Assembly: GCA_045649545.1 (NCBI GenBank)
Contig: JAZRQE010000053.1
Span: forward strand, 1 to 31,670
Direction: 5' to 3'
Length of the DNA stretch: 31,670 nucleotides
DNA from: UMGS172 sp045649545
Lineage (GTDB): Bacteria > Bacillota > Clostridia > Oscillospirales > Acutalibacteraceae
Made by a program: the position numbers and the translations under genes
Shown here: one piece after another, positions 6,633-15,984 of the stretch
How positions within the stretch are numbered: the stretch's first letter is position 1
Layout: each line of letters opens with the position of its first letter
Notes under the pieces: generated by a model
Database searches by the model: none
What the model saw: the letters and a program-made list of their open reading frames with translations, nothing else
What the model was told of the DNA's origin: nothing

Positions 6633-9035
6633 TTATTTCACAACAATATTAACAAGCTTTTTAGGAACATAAATTTCTTTAACAACCTGCTTGCCGTTTA
6701 TCTCAGCTGCAATTTTCTCGTCAGCCTTTGCAGCAGCAATAGCGTCAGCCGAAGAAATATCAGCAGCCACATTCAATCTTGATTTCAATTTACCGTTAAC
6801 CTGAACAACAATTTCAACGGTAGAATCAACAGTTTTAGCTTCATCGTATTCCGGCCAACTGCTCAATGAACAAAGTTCCTTTTCACCGGTAGCTTCCCAC
6901 ATTTCCTCACACAAATGAGGTGCAAACGGACAAAGCATCTGTAAGAACATTTTTAATTCGTCAACCGTCAAACTACCGTGGTTAATAACCTCATTAATAA
7001 GGGTCATCATTGCAGCAATTGCGGTATTGAACTTCATGTCCTCAATATCCAATGTAACCTTCTTTAAGGTCTTATGGAACAAAGTTTCAAGTTTAGGTGT
7101 TACACCCTCACCTTTTGCGAGTTCACCTAAATCGGCAACACGCTCCAAGAAACGTTTACAACCCTTAACACTGCTGTCACTCCAAGGTGCTGCCATACCG
7201 TAGTCACCCATAAAGAGGATATACACACGAAGTACATCTGCACCAAATGCGTCAACAACATCATTGGGGTCAACAACGTTACCCTTTGATTTACTCATCT
7301 TCTCGCCGTCTTCACCCAAGATAAGACCCTGAGCAGAACGTTTTGCATACGGCTCGGCAGTAGGTACTTCACCGATATCATAAAGGAACTTATGCCAGAA
7401 ACGAGAATAAATAAGATGGCGGGTAACGTGTTCCATACCACCGTTATACCAGTCAACCGGCATCCAATAATTCAACTTATCCTTGTCAGCAAAGCACTCT
7501 GAATTCTTAGGGTCAATATATCTCAAGAAGTACCATGAAGAACCTGCCCACTGCGGCATTGTATCGGTTTCACGTTTGGCGTCACCTTGACACTTCGGAC
7601 ACTTGCAGTTAACATACGAGTCAATCTTAGCCAAAGGACTTTCGCCGCCCTCACCGGGAGCAAAGTTTTCAACCTCAGGTAACTTCAACGGCAATTCACT
7701 ATACGGCACGGGTACCATACCGCATTTTTTACAGTGAACAATCGGAATAGGCTCGCCCCAGTATCTTTGACGGTTGAATGCCCAGTCCTTCATTTTATAC
7801 TGAACGCCCTTTTCACCAATGCCCTTTTCTCCCAAGAATTTAAGCATTTTTTCAATAGCGTCAGCCTTTTTGTCAGTACCGTTAAGGAAATCGGAGTTAA
7901 CCATTTCACCGTCACCGGTGTAGGCTTCAACGCTGATGTCTCCGCCTTTGATAACCTCAATTATATCGATACCGAACTTCTTTGCAAAATCATAGTCACG
8001 CTGGTCGTGTGCCGGAACTGCCATAATAGCACCGGTACCGTAGCCCATCATAACATAGTCGGATATGTAAATCGGAATTTCTTTGCCGTTTACAGGGTTA
8101 ATTCCTGTTAATCCCTCAATCTTTACGCCGGTTTTATCCTTCTGCAACTGAGTACGCTCAAACTCGGTTTTCTTGGCACATTCATCCTTATATGCATCAA
8201 GGTCAGCGATATTTGAAATTTTATCGCGGTATTTTTCAATTATAGGATGCTCGGGTGCGATAACCATAAAGGTTACACCGAATAAAGTATCTGGACGAGT
8301 TGTGTAAACTCTTAATTTATCATCAGCCTCGCGGAATGAGAAATCAACGAATGCACCGGTAGATTTACCAATCCAGTTTACCTGTTGCATTTTAATGTTT
8401 TCAGGATACTCAACATCGTTCAAGCCTTGCAAAAGTTTATCGGCGTATTCAGTAATTCTTAAATACCAAACATCCTTTGATTTTTGGATAATATCACTAT
8501 GACAAATATCACACTTGCCGCCCTGCGAGTCCTCGTTAGACAATACAACCTTACAGTTCGGGCAATAGTTTACAAGTGCTTGGTCACGGAAAACAAGTCC
8601 ATGCTCAAACAATTTTAAGAAAATCCATTGAGTCCACTTATAATAGCCTTCTTCGGTGGTATCAATAACCTTTGTCCAGTCAAAAGAGAAGCCGACACGC
8701 TTTAACTGTGAGGTAAAGCGTGCAATATTCATATCGGTAACCTTTCTCGGGTGGATACCGGTTTTCACAGCATAGTTTTCGGTAGGAAGACCGTATGCAT
8801 CAAATCCCATCGGGAAAAGAACATTGTAGCCCTGCATTCTGCGTTTGCGAGATACAACCTCGAGTCCTGAATAAGCCTTAATATGACCGACGTGCATACC
8901 TGCACCACTCGGATACGGAAACTCCACAAGTCCGTAGAATTTAGGCTTTGAGTAGTCCTCGGATGCAACGAAAGCCTTTTCATCATCCCATCTTTTTTGC
9001 CATTTTTCTTCAATTCGCTTAAAATCGTACTTCAA
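6633..9035 (-). CDS. leuS: Leucyl-tRNA synthetase
   Basis: The class I synthetase charges tRNA-Leu. The 800 residues are close to the usual length for Firmicutes. The signature FPYPSGAGMHVGH lies at about 39-51 and KMSKS at 579-583. A Cys pair set near 160-180 (YCPNCK and KCDICH) and a further Cys cluster (CKKCG, CKCPKC) mark the zinc-binding insertions. The editing domain includes the conserved TTRPDTLFG and GTGAIMAVPAHDQRDYDFA segments. The start is TTG, preceded by GGAGGA, which lies within the last codons of rsfS, three bases away. It is the last gene of the 15-gene block and has no T-box leader of its own. Confidence 0.98.
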   Translation of the reverse strand: MKYDFKRIEEKWQKRWDDEKAFVASEDYSKPKFYGLVEFPYPSGAGMHVGHIKAYSGLEVVSRKRRMQGYNVLFPMGFDAYGLPTENYAVKTGIHPRKVTDMNIARFTSQLKRVGFSFDWTKVIDTTEEGYYKWTQWIFLKLFEHGLVFRDQALVNYCPNCKVVLSNEDSQGGKCDICHSDIIQKSKDVWYLRITEYADKLLQGLNDVEYPENIKMQQVNWIGKSTGAFVDFSFREADDKLRVYTTRPDTLFGVTFMVIAPEHPIIEKYRDKISNIADLDAYKDECAKKTEFERTQLQKDKTGVKIEGLTGINPVNGKEIPIYISDYVMMGYGTGAIMAVPAHDQRDYDFAKKFGIDIIEVIKGGDISVEAYTGDGEMVNSDFLNGTDKKADAIEKMLKFLGEKGIGEKGVQYKMKDWAFNRQRYWGEPIPIVHCKKCGMVPVPYSELPLKLPEVENFAPGEGGESPLAKIDSYVNCKCPKCQGDAKRETDTMPQWAGSSWYFLRYIDPKNSECFADKDKLNYWMPVDWYNGGMEHVTRHLIYSRFWHKFLYDIGEVPTAEPYAKRSAQGLILGEDGEKMSKSKGNVVDPNDVVDAFGADVLRVYILFMGDYGMAAPWSDSSVKGCKRFLERVADLGELAKGEGVTPKLETLFHKTLKKVTLDIEDMKFNTAIAAMMTLINEVINHGSLTVDELKMFLQMLCPFAPHLCEEMWEATGEKELCSLSSWPEYDEAKTVDSTVEIVVQVNGKLKSRLNVAADISSADAIAAAKADEKIAAEINGKQVVKEIYVPKKLVNIVVK

Positions 9036-9038
9036 CTT

Positions 9039-9404
9039 CTATTCCTCCATAGCAGATGTCAAAATCTGCGTTAAATCAACCTGTTCGCCGTCCTGCCACA
9101 TATGGTCAAGTGAATAAAACTCACGCGATTTACGACCAAAAATGTGAACTACAACCGTACCGTAATCTAAAAGCAACCAATCAGAGCTTCTACCCTCAAT
9201 ATGATGAGGTGCTACACCGTTTTCTTTTAATTTCTCCTCAACCTCATCGGCTAATGCTCGAATATGAGTGTTAGATGTGGCGGTGCAAATCAAAAAATAA
9301 TCGGCAATATCCGAAATATCGTTAATTTTTACAGCTACTAACTCCATCGCCTTTTTATCGTTAAGAGTATTAGCGGCAACGTTCAAAATCTCAAATGCTT
9401 CCAT
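9039..9404 (-). CDS. rsfS: Ribosome silencing factor RsfS
   Basis: RsfS binds protein L14 on the 50S subunit and blocks joining with the 30S subunit when nutrients are short. The 121 residues match the DUF143 family: DISDIADYFLICTATSNTHIRALADEV, APHHIEGRSSDWLLLDYGTVVVHIF and REFYSLDHMWQDGEQVDL. The ATG at 9404 follows AAGGAA at 6-7 bases; an upstream in-frame ATG would add 14 residues that do not match the family. It overlaps yqeK by 14 bases and is followed by leuS after 3 bases. The order nadD, yqeK, rsfS is widely conserved in Firmicutes. Confidence 0.95.
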   Translation of the reverse strand: MEAFEILNVAANTLNDKKAMELVAVKINDISDIADYFLICTATSNTHIRALADEVEEKLKENGVAPHHIEGRSSDWLLLDYGTVVVHIFGRKSREFYSLDHMWQDGEQVDLTQILTSAMEE

Positions 9405-9978
9405 ACGGTATTCCTTTCTTTTCAAGTAAAAGATAATTATATGCATTTAATGTATCAGGGTGCAACGGATTGCCCTTTGATACAATATCGGCAATAGTAA
9501 ACTGTAAAACCTTTATGATACATTCCTCTAAAGACCTGTCAGCCGCGGCACGTATTTCCTTAATATCTGGATAATTTCGGTCAGCAGAAATAAGGTCAGC
9601 AGTGAAAATAATTTTTTCCGACAAAGACATATTCGGTTTGCCGGTTGTGTGGTATCGAATTGAGGAAATAATATCCTCATCATCAAACTTTAACTCTTGT
9701 TTTACAAACTCTGCACCGGTAATTTGATGCCAAATTAAAGGTGACTCTTTCTCGGTAGCGGTTAGCATTATACCAAACTTCTCACACAATTGCAACTGTT
9801 CAATATCGGTTTTATTTTTTGTTATATCGTGAAGCAATCCGGCAATATACATTTTATCCGAGTCACCGCCGTATTTTTCGGCAAGTTTTCTTGCCTCGGC
9901 GGCAACACAAAGCGAGTGAAAATAACGTTTTTCACTCAAATTTTGCCGTAATATAACCTTTAATTCATCAACAGTCAT
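9391..9978 (-). CDS. yqeK: YqeK-type HD-domain Ap4A hydrolase
   Basis: The 195-residue HD-domain phosphohydrolase matches YqeK, which splits Ap4A symmetrically to two ADP and lowers this stress nucleotide. Metal ligands can be seen in RYFHSLCVAAEARKLAEKYG, AGLLHDITKN and PLIWHQITGAEF, followed by ISSIRYHTTGKPNMSLSEKI and FTADLISADR. The ATG at 9978 is used because AGGTGA precedes it; an upstream start would add 19 residues that overlap the end of nadD. Four bases separate it from the nadD stop codon. Confidence 0.93.
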   Translation of the reverse strand: MTVDELKVILRQNLSEKRYFHSLCVAAEARKLAEKYGGDSDKMYIAGLLHDITKNKTDIEQLQLCEKFGIMLTATEKESPLIWHQITGAEFVKQELKFDDEDIISSIRYHTTGKPNMSLSEKIIFTADLISADRNYPDIKEIRAAADRSLEECIIKVLQFTIADIVSKGNPLHPDTLNAYNYLLLEKKGIPYGSI

Positions 9979-9982
9979 AGTG

Positions 9983-10579
9983 TCACCTGAAAATGTGATT
10001 TTTCTCAATATATTCGCAAATATTTTTAGGAACAAGTGTATATAAAGGCTTGTCCTCTAAAACCGAATCTCTTATTTCGGTAGAGGAAATTTCGGGTAAA
10101 TCAACGCAAAGGACAGTGATTTTGCCACCGTCATCTCGTAAAGAATTTACCGAAGTGTTAAATTCTTTATTGTCAATTCCCTTTCGTCTGACAACAACAA
10201 GCTCTGCAGTTTCCAAAACACCTTTATAGTTAAACCAAGTTTTGAAAGAGGTTACCATATCACCGCCGATTAGCATTGCTAAATCGGGATACTTTTGTTT
10301 TAATTCGGTCAAGGTGTAAAAGCTGTAGCTTTTACCTTCTCTTAAAAACTCAATATTTGAAACTTCCGCTTTCGGCAAACCCTCACACAGAAGTTCTGCC
10401 ATTTTTAAACGTTGCTCTTTTGTTGCAAACATCTTTGGCGTTTCTTTATGCGGCGGGATATTTGTAGGTGCAACCAGCACTTTTTCTACGTCATCTAACC
10501 CACAAACTGCCTCAAGCATTTTACGATGGGAAATATGAGGCGGATTAAAAGTACCGCCAAAAAACACTGTTTTACCCAT
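9983..10579 (-). CDS. nadD: Nicotinate-nucleotide adenylyltransferase
   Basis: NadD adenylates nicotinate mononucleotide to deamido-NAD in NAD synthesis. The 198 residues start with VFFGGTFNPPHISH, the nucleotidyltransferase motif holding the HxxH pair, and contain PPHK, MLIGGDMV (family GxD) and the C-terminal ISSTEIR signature. It follows yhbY with one base between stop and start, and precedes yqeK by 4 bases. No other NAD genes are nearby. Confidence 0.96.
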   Translation of the reverse strand: MGKTVFFGGTFNPPHISHRKMLEAVCGLDDVEKVLVAPTNIPPHKETPKMFATKEQRLKMAELLCEGLPKAEVSNIEFLREGKSYSFYTLTELKQKYPDLAMLIGGDMVTSFKTWFNYKGVLETAELVVVRRKGIDNKEFNTSVNSLRDDGGKITVLCVDLPEISSTEIRDSVLEDKPLYTLVPKNICEYIEKNHIFR

Positions 10580-10580
10580 A

Positions 10581-10874
10581 TTATTTCACAAGAACAATTT
10601 GTTTATTGTCAACGCTTTGCTTATAAAGAATAAATTTCGAACCGATAACCTGCACAACATCACTTTCGGTTGCGTTTGCCACAATATCAGCACATTCACG
10701 AGCCTTCATCGGCGAGGTTTCAAGAACGGTAAGTTTAATAAGCTCTCTAGCCTCTAAAGCCTCATTAACCTGACGGATAAGTTGTTCACCCACACCGGCT
10801 TTTCCGATTTGGAAGATTGCCTGATATGAGTTTGCCATACCCCTTAACTGTGCTCTTTGTCTTGAATTTAACAT
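10581..10874 (-). CDS. yhbY: YhbY-type CRM-domain RNA-binding protein
   Basis: The protein of 97 residues is a single CRM domain: LNSRQRAQLRGMANSYQ, IFQIGKAGV (the GxxG RNA-binding loop), and LIRQVNEALEARELIKLTVL. In other bacteria YhbY associates with pre-50S particles, so a role in large-subunit assembly is likely. The ATG at 10874 is chosen with AAGGTG 7 bases upstream; the GTG three codons earlier lies within that ribosome-binding site. It follows rdgB by 15 bases. Confidence 0.92.
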   Translation of the reverse strand: MLNSRQRAQLRGMANSYQAIFQIGKAGVGEQLIRQVNEALEARELIKLTVLETSPMKARECADIVANATESDVVQVIGSKFILYKQSVDNKQIVLVK

Positions 10875-10889
10875 AATATTCACCTTGAT

Positions 10890-11477
10890 TTAAATGTAAT
10901 TCTTTAATTCTTCTACAAATTTTAAAATTGCGTTGTGGCGGTGGCTAATGCTGTCCTTTTCTTCAGGACTCAATAAGCCAAAACAACCCTTTTCGCTGAT
11001 AAACAACGGGTCATAACCGAAGCCGCCGTCGCCCTTGGGTTCGTAACCGATTTTACCCTCAACAGTACCTCTCACAGTAAATTCTCTACCGTCAGGGAAA
11101 ACACAAGCAATGCTTGATACAAAGCGTGCCGTTCTCTTTTCCTCGGGTACGTTTTCGAGATTTTTTAAAAGCAGTGCATTATTATCGTCATCATTGCCTG
11201 TTCCTGCATAGCGTGCCGAATAAATTCCCGGTGCACCTTCTAATGCATCAACACACAATCCCGAATCGTCAGCAACGGTAGGCAATCCCGTTTCTTTTGC
11301 TCCCGAACGAGCTTTAATAAGTGCGTTTTCTTCAAAGGTTGAGCCGTTTTCCTCAGGCTCTACAATTCCACCCTCAATGTCTTTAGGGCTAATCACTGTA
11401 AAACCCAACGGCTCTAAAATGCGGGATAATTCAACTAATTTTTTCTTATTGTGAGAGGCAAGTAAAAACTTTTGCAT
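10890..11477 (-). CDS. rdgB: XTP/dITP diphosphatase (RdgB/HAM1)
   Basis: The enzyme removes non-canonical purine nucleotides (dITP, XTP) from the pool by hydrolysis to the monophosphate. The 195 residues have the family signatures: LLASHNKKKLVELSRIL, ENGSTFEENALIKA, TVADDSGLCVDALEGAPGIYSARYAG, GDGGFGYDPLF and LSPEEKDSISHRHNA. Its start codon overlaps the ftsY stop codon (TAATG), with GGAGGA just upstream inside ftsY. Confidence 0.96.
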   Translation of the reverse strand: MQKFLLASHNKKKLVELSRILEPLGFTVISPKDIEGGIVEPEENGSTFEENALIKARSGAKETGLPTVADDSGLCVDALEGAPGIYSARYAGTGNDDDNNALLLKNLENVPEEKRTARFVSSIACVFPDGREFTVRGTVEGKIGYEPKGDGGFGYDPLFISEKGCFGLLSPEEKDSISHRHNAILKFVEELKNYI

Positions 11478-12391
11478 TATTCTTCCTCCGTAAATATAGC
11501 CTTGGCAAATTCAGTCGGATTAAAGGGTTGCAAATCATCAATCTGCTCACCTACACCGACATATTTCACCGGAATTTTCAGTTCATCCATTATTGCCAAA
11601 ACAACACCACCGCGTGCGGTACCGTCTAACTTTGTTAAAACAATACCGGTAATATCGGCAACCTCTTTAAAATCACGTGCCTGATTTACGGCGTTTTGTC
11701 CTGTTGTTGCGTCTAAGACAAGCAAGGTTTCAACATCAGCTTCGGGCAACTCACGCTTTATAATGCGGTACATTTTAGCAAGCTCATTCATAAGGTTTTT
11801 CTTATTATGAAGTCGTCCTGCAGTATCGCAAATTATAACATCGCTACCTCTTGCCTTTGCGGAGGCAATTGTATCAAACACAACCGATGCAGGGTCAGCA
11901 CCCTCAGCACTTTTGACCATATCAACCCCTGCCCTGTCAGCCCAAACGGCTAATTGGTCAATTGCGGCGGCACGAAAGGTATCAGCAGCACCCAAAATCA
12001 CGTTTTTACCTTGTGACTTTAACTGTGAAGCGATTTTGCCGATTGTTGTGGTCTTACCCACGCCGTTTACACCGATAACAAACACAACCGACGGTTTTGT
12101 AGAAATGTGTAATTCTTTGTCCCCGTCAATCATTTCGGCTACTGTTTCAGCAAGCATTTGCTTAATCAAGGATGGTTCTTTAATCTTTTCATCTTTAACT
12201 CTCTGACGTAAAATGTCACAAATTTTGGTTGAAGTATGAATACCGATATCGCTCATTATCAGTATTTCTTCAAGTTCTTCGAAAAGGTCTTCATCAATTC
12301 TCGTAAAAGCCGAAAGCATTGAGCCAACAGCACCCGAAATTGAATCTCTTGTCTTTTTTAAGCCTTGGCTTAATTTTTTGAAAAATCCCAT
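11477..12391 (-). CDS. ftsY: Signal recognition particle receptor FtsY
   Basis: FtsY is the SRP GTPase receptor that brings ribosomes making membrane proteins to the translocon. The 304 residues comprise a short N domain (about 1-95) and the G domain, with GVNGVGKTTT (107-116), DTFRAAAIDQL, DTAGRLHNKKNL, TKLDGTARGG and GVGEQIDDLQPF. The N-terminal acidic extension found in E. coli is absent, as is common in Firmicutes; MGFFKKLSQGLKKTR is a likely amphipathic membrane-binding helix. GGAGAT precedes the ATG. It follows smc after 17 bases; the smc-ftsY pairing is common in Firmicutes, but ffh does not follow here. Confidence 0.97.
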   Translation of the reverse strand: MGFFKKLSQGLKKTRDSISGAVGSMLSAFTRIDEDLFEELEEILIMSDIGIHTSTKICDILRQRVKDEKIKEPSLIKQMLAETVAEMIDGDKELHISTKPSVVFVIGVNGVGKTTTIGKIASQLKSQGKNVILGAADTFRAAAIDQLAVWADRAGVDMVKSAEGADPASVVFDTIASAKARGSDVIICDTAGRLHNKKNLMNELAKMYRIIKRELPEADVETLLVLDATTGQNAVNQARDFKEVADITGIVLTKLDGTARGGVVLAIMDELKIPVKYVGVGEQIDDLQPFNPTEFAKAIFTEEE

Positions 12392-12408
12392 TATATATCT
12401 CCGAAAGG

Positions 12409-15400
12409 TTATTTATTTTCAATGTTTAAAGTTTTAATTAACTCGTCAACATCAAGCTGTAAAAGTTTAGTAACGCCTTTTTCCTGCATTGTTACGCCGT
12501 AAAGCATATCAGCAGAATCCATAGTACCTCTACGGTGGGTTACACAAATAAACTGCGTACCGAAGTTTTGCTTGGTCATATAGGTAGCAAAACGTTCAAC
12601 GTTAATATCATCAAGTGCGGTGTCAACCTCGTCAAGGAAGCAGAACGGTGGTGCATTTACCATCATAATTGAGAAGTAAATTGAAATCGCAATAAGTGCC
12701 TTTTCACCACCTGAAAGACCTTCAAGGCTCGGCACATTTTTACCGGGCAACTTGGCTACGATATCAATGCCGCTTTCAAGTACATTTTCGGGGTCAGTAA
12801 GCACAAGTTCTGCATGACCGCCACCGAAAAGTTCGGTAAATACTTTGGTAAAGTTCTTGCCGATTTTTTCGAATCCTTCAGCAAATTTCTCTTTCATTTG
12901 AGAGGTTAAATCACCGATAAGTTTATTAAGCTCCTGACGTGAATTTTCAAGGTCATCCATTTGAGCCTTCATAAAGACATATCTCTCATAAACTTCCTTG
13001 TACTCCTCAATTGCCGAAACGTTTACGTTACCTAACGATTTAATTTTACCCTTTATTTCCTGTAATTCGCGTTTTGCTTCCCCGACATTTTCAACCGGCT
13101 CAGCAATCTGTTCAGCCTCGGTACGTGTTAATTCATATTCGTCAAACAGACGCTTAATGATTTCATCGTACTCGCGAAGCATATTTTCACGGCGTTCCTC
13201 AAGTCGAGCAATTTCACCGTTCAAACGCTCACGTTCACTTGTCATATCGCGTTCTTTCTGACGCATTGAGCTTGACTCTCTGTCATAATTATCACGTTCG
13301 GTAACAAGCTCGGTAACTTTCAAGTTGCCGTCGGTAATTTCTTGTTTATGAACTTCAATTTGTTGGTTAAGCTCAGCAATGGCAGTGTTTTCAGCCTGTG
13401 ATTTAACCTCAATTTCAGCAATTTCTTTAAACAAGAGTTCACTACGACTTCCGCTTGAATTCATAGCCTCTTGTAAAAGTTTTATAGAAGCTTCAACCGA
13501 TTCAATGTCTTTTTCAGCCTGCATTACGCTGATTTTAAGGTCTGTAATCGAGGTCGTCAATTGCTCTCTGCGGTCGGTAACAGTATCTCTACCGCCCGAA
13601 AGACCGTCAATTTCCAATTGAGCGTCAGCCTTAAGTTTTTCAACTTGGGCAATTTCACCCGTTGCCGATACAACAATCTCCTGAAGCTCTTTTGTACGGT
13701 TTTCTAAAAGGAATTTTTCGCCGTTCAAAGCCTCTACCGACTTGTTTAATTCGGTCAACAAATCGCTTACACGCTTAATTTCGCCCGAAACGCGGATTTT
13801 ATCCTCAGTTGCGGTTGTAAGTTCAGCACGGGCATTAACGATTTCAGCCTCTAATGAAGAAACTTCAGCCGATGCTGAATTATAGTTATCGGTCAAAACA
13901 CCTTGCTTCTCAAGCAATTTTACAATTTTTTCGTTAAGCTCTTTAATTTCACCGGCTCTGCTCAAAATACCTGAATTTTTAGCCAATGAACCACCAGTCA
14001 AAGAACCTCCTGCATTGACAATTTGACCATCTAACGTTACAACCTTGAAACGATAGCCGTACTTTTTAGCAATAGTAACAGCAGAATCAATATCCTCTGC
14101 AACAACGGTTTTGCCTAAAATGTTTTCGATTATGGTTTTGTATTTCTTATCAATATCCAAAAGCTCTGAAGCAATACCGACATAACCGAAAAGGTTATCC
14201 AATCCGGTTTCCTCTAAACTTCTTGATTTAATAGTCGAAATAGGTAAAAATGTTGCTCTACCTTTGTTCTGATTTTTCAAGAACTCAATTGCTCTTTTAG
14301 CATCGTTTTCACTGTCAACAACAATGTGCTGTAACGATGCACCTAAAGCAGTTTCAATAGCAACAGCGTATTCCTTTTTAACCTCAATCAATTTACTGAT
14401 TGGTCCGTGAACACCGCGTAAAACACCGTGTTCTGCCTCACGCATAACCGATTTTACGGGAAGTCCCAAGCCTTCCATATTACGCTCAAGTTCCTCTAAA
14501 ATAGCAACACGGCGTTTTTTATCCTCAATATCCAAATGGGAATTATCAAGAGCAGTTTTGTATTCCTCCAGCTTTTGTTTTCTGGAATAAAAAATCAATT
14601 CTCTTCCCTTTAATGCGTTTGCCGCCTCATCAGCTGAATTTTCAGCCGATTTAAGCATTTCGCCAAGTTCTTTTAACTCAATATCTAATTTCTCTTTTTC
14701 AGGTTCTTTTGATTTTAAGGTTTCATCAATAACTGCGTTTCTTGCCTCAATTTCGGTAATTGAAGATTGTGCCGTTACCATTTTTACCCTAAAATCTGAA
14801 ATCTCAGCTGAATATGTATTAAGTTTTAAGGTCAAATCTTCAATATTTCGGGAAATGACCTCCGAATTACTGATAAGACCGTTTAACTCGGATTCCAAAG
14901 CGGCAACTTCGTTATTTAACTTTACAATTTCAGCATTTTTGAGTTCAATATCACATTTACGTTGTTCAATTTCAGTCAACGATTTTGAGTCTGAATTTTC
15001 AAGCTCTGAAATATCATTCTTTAAACGTTCAATCGTTTCATTATTATGTGCAATTACTGCGTTATGAAGGTTAATTTCACCGTTAATTCTAGTGATTTCT
15101 TCCTCTTTTTCGGTAACAAAACGACGCATTTCATCAATACGAACATTAAGCGAAGAATAACGCTCGGAGCCCGACTCAATTTCTGCTGCCATATCCTGCA
15201 GTTTACCCTCAACATCATTATATTGAGCCTTTGCTACCATAATTTTATTTTCTTGTGCTTTTAATAAATCGCCCGACTGATTAAGCGAATGTAGCCACAA
15301 GCCGATTTCAAGCTTTTTACGAACTGCGGCTAATTCAATAAACTTTTCAGCCTTTTTGCTCTGCTCCTCCAAAGGACCTACTCTGCCCTCTAATTCGGCA

Positions 15401-15984
15401 AAAATATCCTTTAAACGAAGCATATTATCGTCAGCCGAGGCAAGTTTTCTCTCGGCTTCAATTTTACGGTAACGGTATCTTGAAATACCGCTTGCCTCTT
15501 CAAAAATATCACGGCGTTCGTCAGACTTTGAACGGACAATGGTATCAATCTTACCCTGACCAATCATAGAGTATCCGTCACGGCCAAGACCTGTATCCAT
15601 AAACAGTTCATGAACGTCTTTTAAACGCACTACTGCCTTGTTTATAAGGTACTCACTTTCGTGAGAACGGTAGTAACGCCTTGTAATTGCGACCTCGTCA
15701 TTGTCGAAATTAAGGCTACGGTCTTTATTATCCATAACCAAAGTAACCTCGGCAAAGCCATGAGGACGGCGGTCAGCAGTACCGCTGAAAATTACGTCCT
15801 CCATTGACTGTCCACGTAAATTTTTAGTCGATTGCTCGCCCAAAACCCAACGCACAGCATCAGAAATATTACTTTTACCGCTACCGTTAGGTCCTACAAC
15901 GGCGGTTACGCCTTTGCCGAATTTCAATACTGTTTTATCAGCAAAAGATTTGAAGCCTTGAATTTCTATCGACTTTAAAAACAA
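12409..15984 (-). CDS. smc: Chromosome segregation protein SMC
   Basis: SMC is the ATPase core of the ScpAB condensin that compacts and separates the chromosome. The 1191 residues are full length: Walker A GPNGSGKSN at 31-39, then a long coiled coil (about 170-490), a hinge domain (about 500-680, with HGPISKLIEV and GGSLTGGSLAKNSGILSR), a second coiled coil (about 690-1030), and the C-terminal ATPase part with LSGGEKALIAISIYF at about 1090 and the Walker B FLDEVDTALDD. The start is TTG, with AAAGGATG about 8 bases upstream. It overlaps the end of the radical SAM gene by 10 bases. scpA and scpB are not in the window. Confidence 0.98.
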   Translation of the reverse strand: MFLKSIEIQGFKSFADKTVLKFGKGVTAVVGPNGSGKSNISDAVRWVLGEQSTKNLRGQSMEDVIFSGTADRRPHGFAEVTLVMDNKDRSLNFDNDEVAITRRYYRSHESEYLINKAVVRLKDVHELFMDTGLGRDGYSMIGQGKIDTIVRSKSDERRDIFEEASGISRYRYRKIEAERKLASADDNMLRLKDIFAELEGRVGPLEEQSKKAEKFIELAAVRKKLEIGLWLHSLNQSGDLLKAQENKIMVAKAQYNDVEGKLQDMAAEIESGSERYSSLNVRIDEMRRFVTEKEEEITRINGEINLHNAVIAHNNETIERLKNDISELENSDSKSLTEIEQRKCDIELKNAEIVKLNNEVAALESELNGLISNSEVISRNIEDLTLKLNTYSAEISDFRVKMVTAQSSITEIEARNAVIDETLKSKEPEKEKLDIELKELGEMLKSAENSADEAANALKGRELIFYSRKQKLEEYKTALDNSHLDIEDKKRRVAILEELERNMEGLGLPVKSVMREAEHGVLRGVHGPISKLIEVKKEYAVAIETALGASLQHIVVDSENDAKRAIEFLKNQNKGRATFLPISTIKSRSLEETGLDNLFGYVGIASELLDIDKKYKTIIENILGKTVVAEDIDSAVTIAKKYGYRFKVVTLDGQIVNAGGSLTGGSLAKNSGILSRAGEIKELNEKIVKLLEKQGVLTDNYNSASAEVSSLEAEIVNARAELTTATEDKIRVSGEIKRVSDLLTELNKSVEALNGEKFLLENRTKELQEIVVSATGEIAQVEKLKADAQLEIDGLSGGRDTVTDRREQLTTSITDLKISVMQAEKDIESVEASIKLLQEAMNSSGSRSELLFKEIAEIEVKSQAENTAIAELNQQIEVHKQEITDGNLKVTELVTERDNYDRESSSMRQKERDMTSERERLNGEIARLEERRENMLREYDEIIKRLFDEYELTRTEAEQIAEPVENVGEAKRELQEIKGKIKSLGNVNVSAIEEYKEVYERYVFMKAQMDDLENSRQELNKLIGDLTSQMKEKFAEGFEKIGKNFTKVFTELFGGGHAELVLTDPENVLESGIDIVAKLPGKNVPSLEGLSGGEKALIAISIYFSIMMVNAPPFCFLDEVDTALDDINVERFATYMTKQNFGTQFICVTHRRGTMDSADMLYGVTMQEKGVTKLLQLDVDELIKTLNIENK

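Noticed and set aside
6408..6782. A 124-codon plus-strand open frame spanning rpsU and the end of leuS
   Set aside because: It is antisense to two certain genes and crosses the consensus rpsU promoter; its hydrophobic look comes from the reverse complement of the charged S21 sequence.
12409..15984. Periodic glutamate/lysine-rich repeats within smc as possible DNA repeats
   Set aside because: They reflect the heptad pattern of the SMC coiled coil and are not repeated at the nucleotide level.
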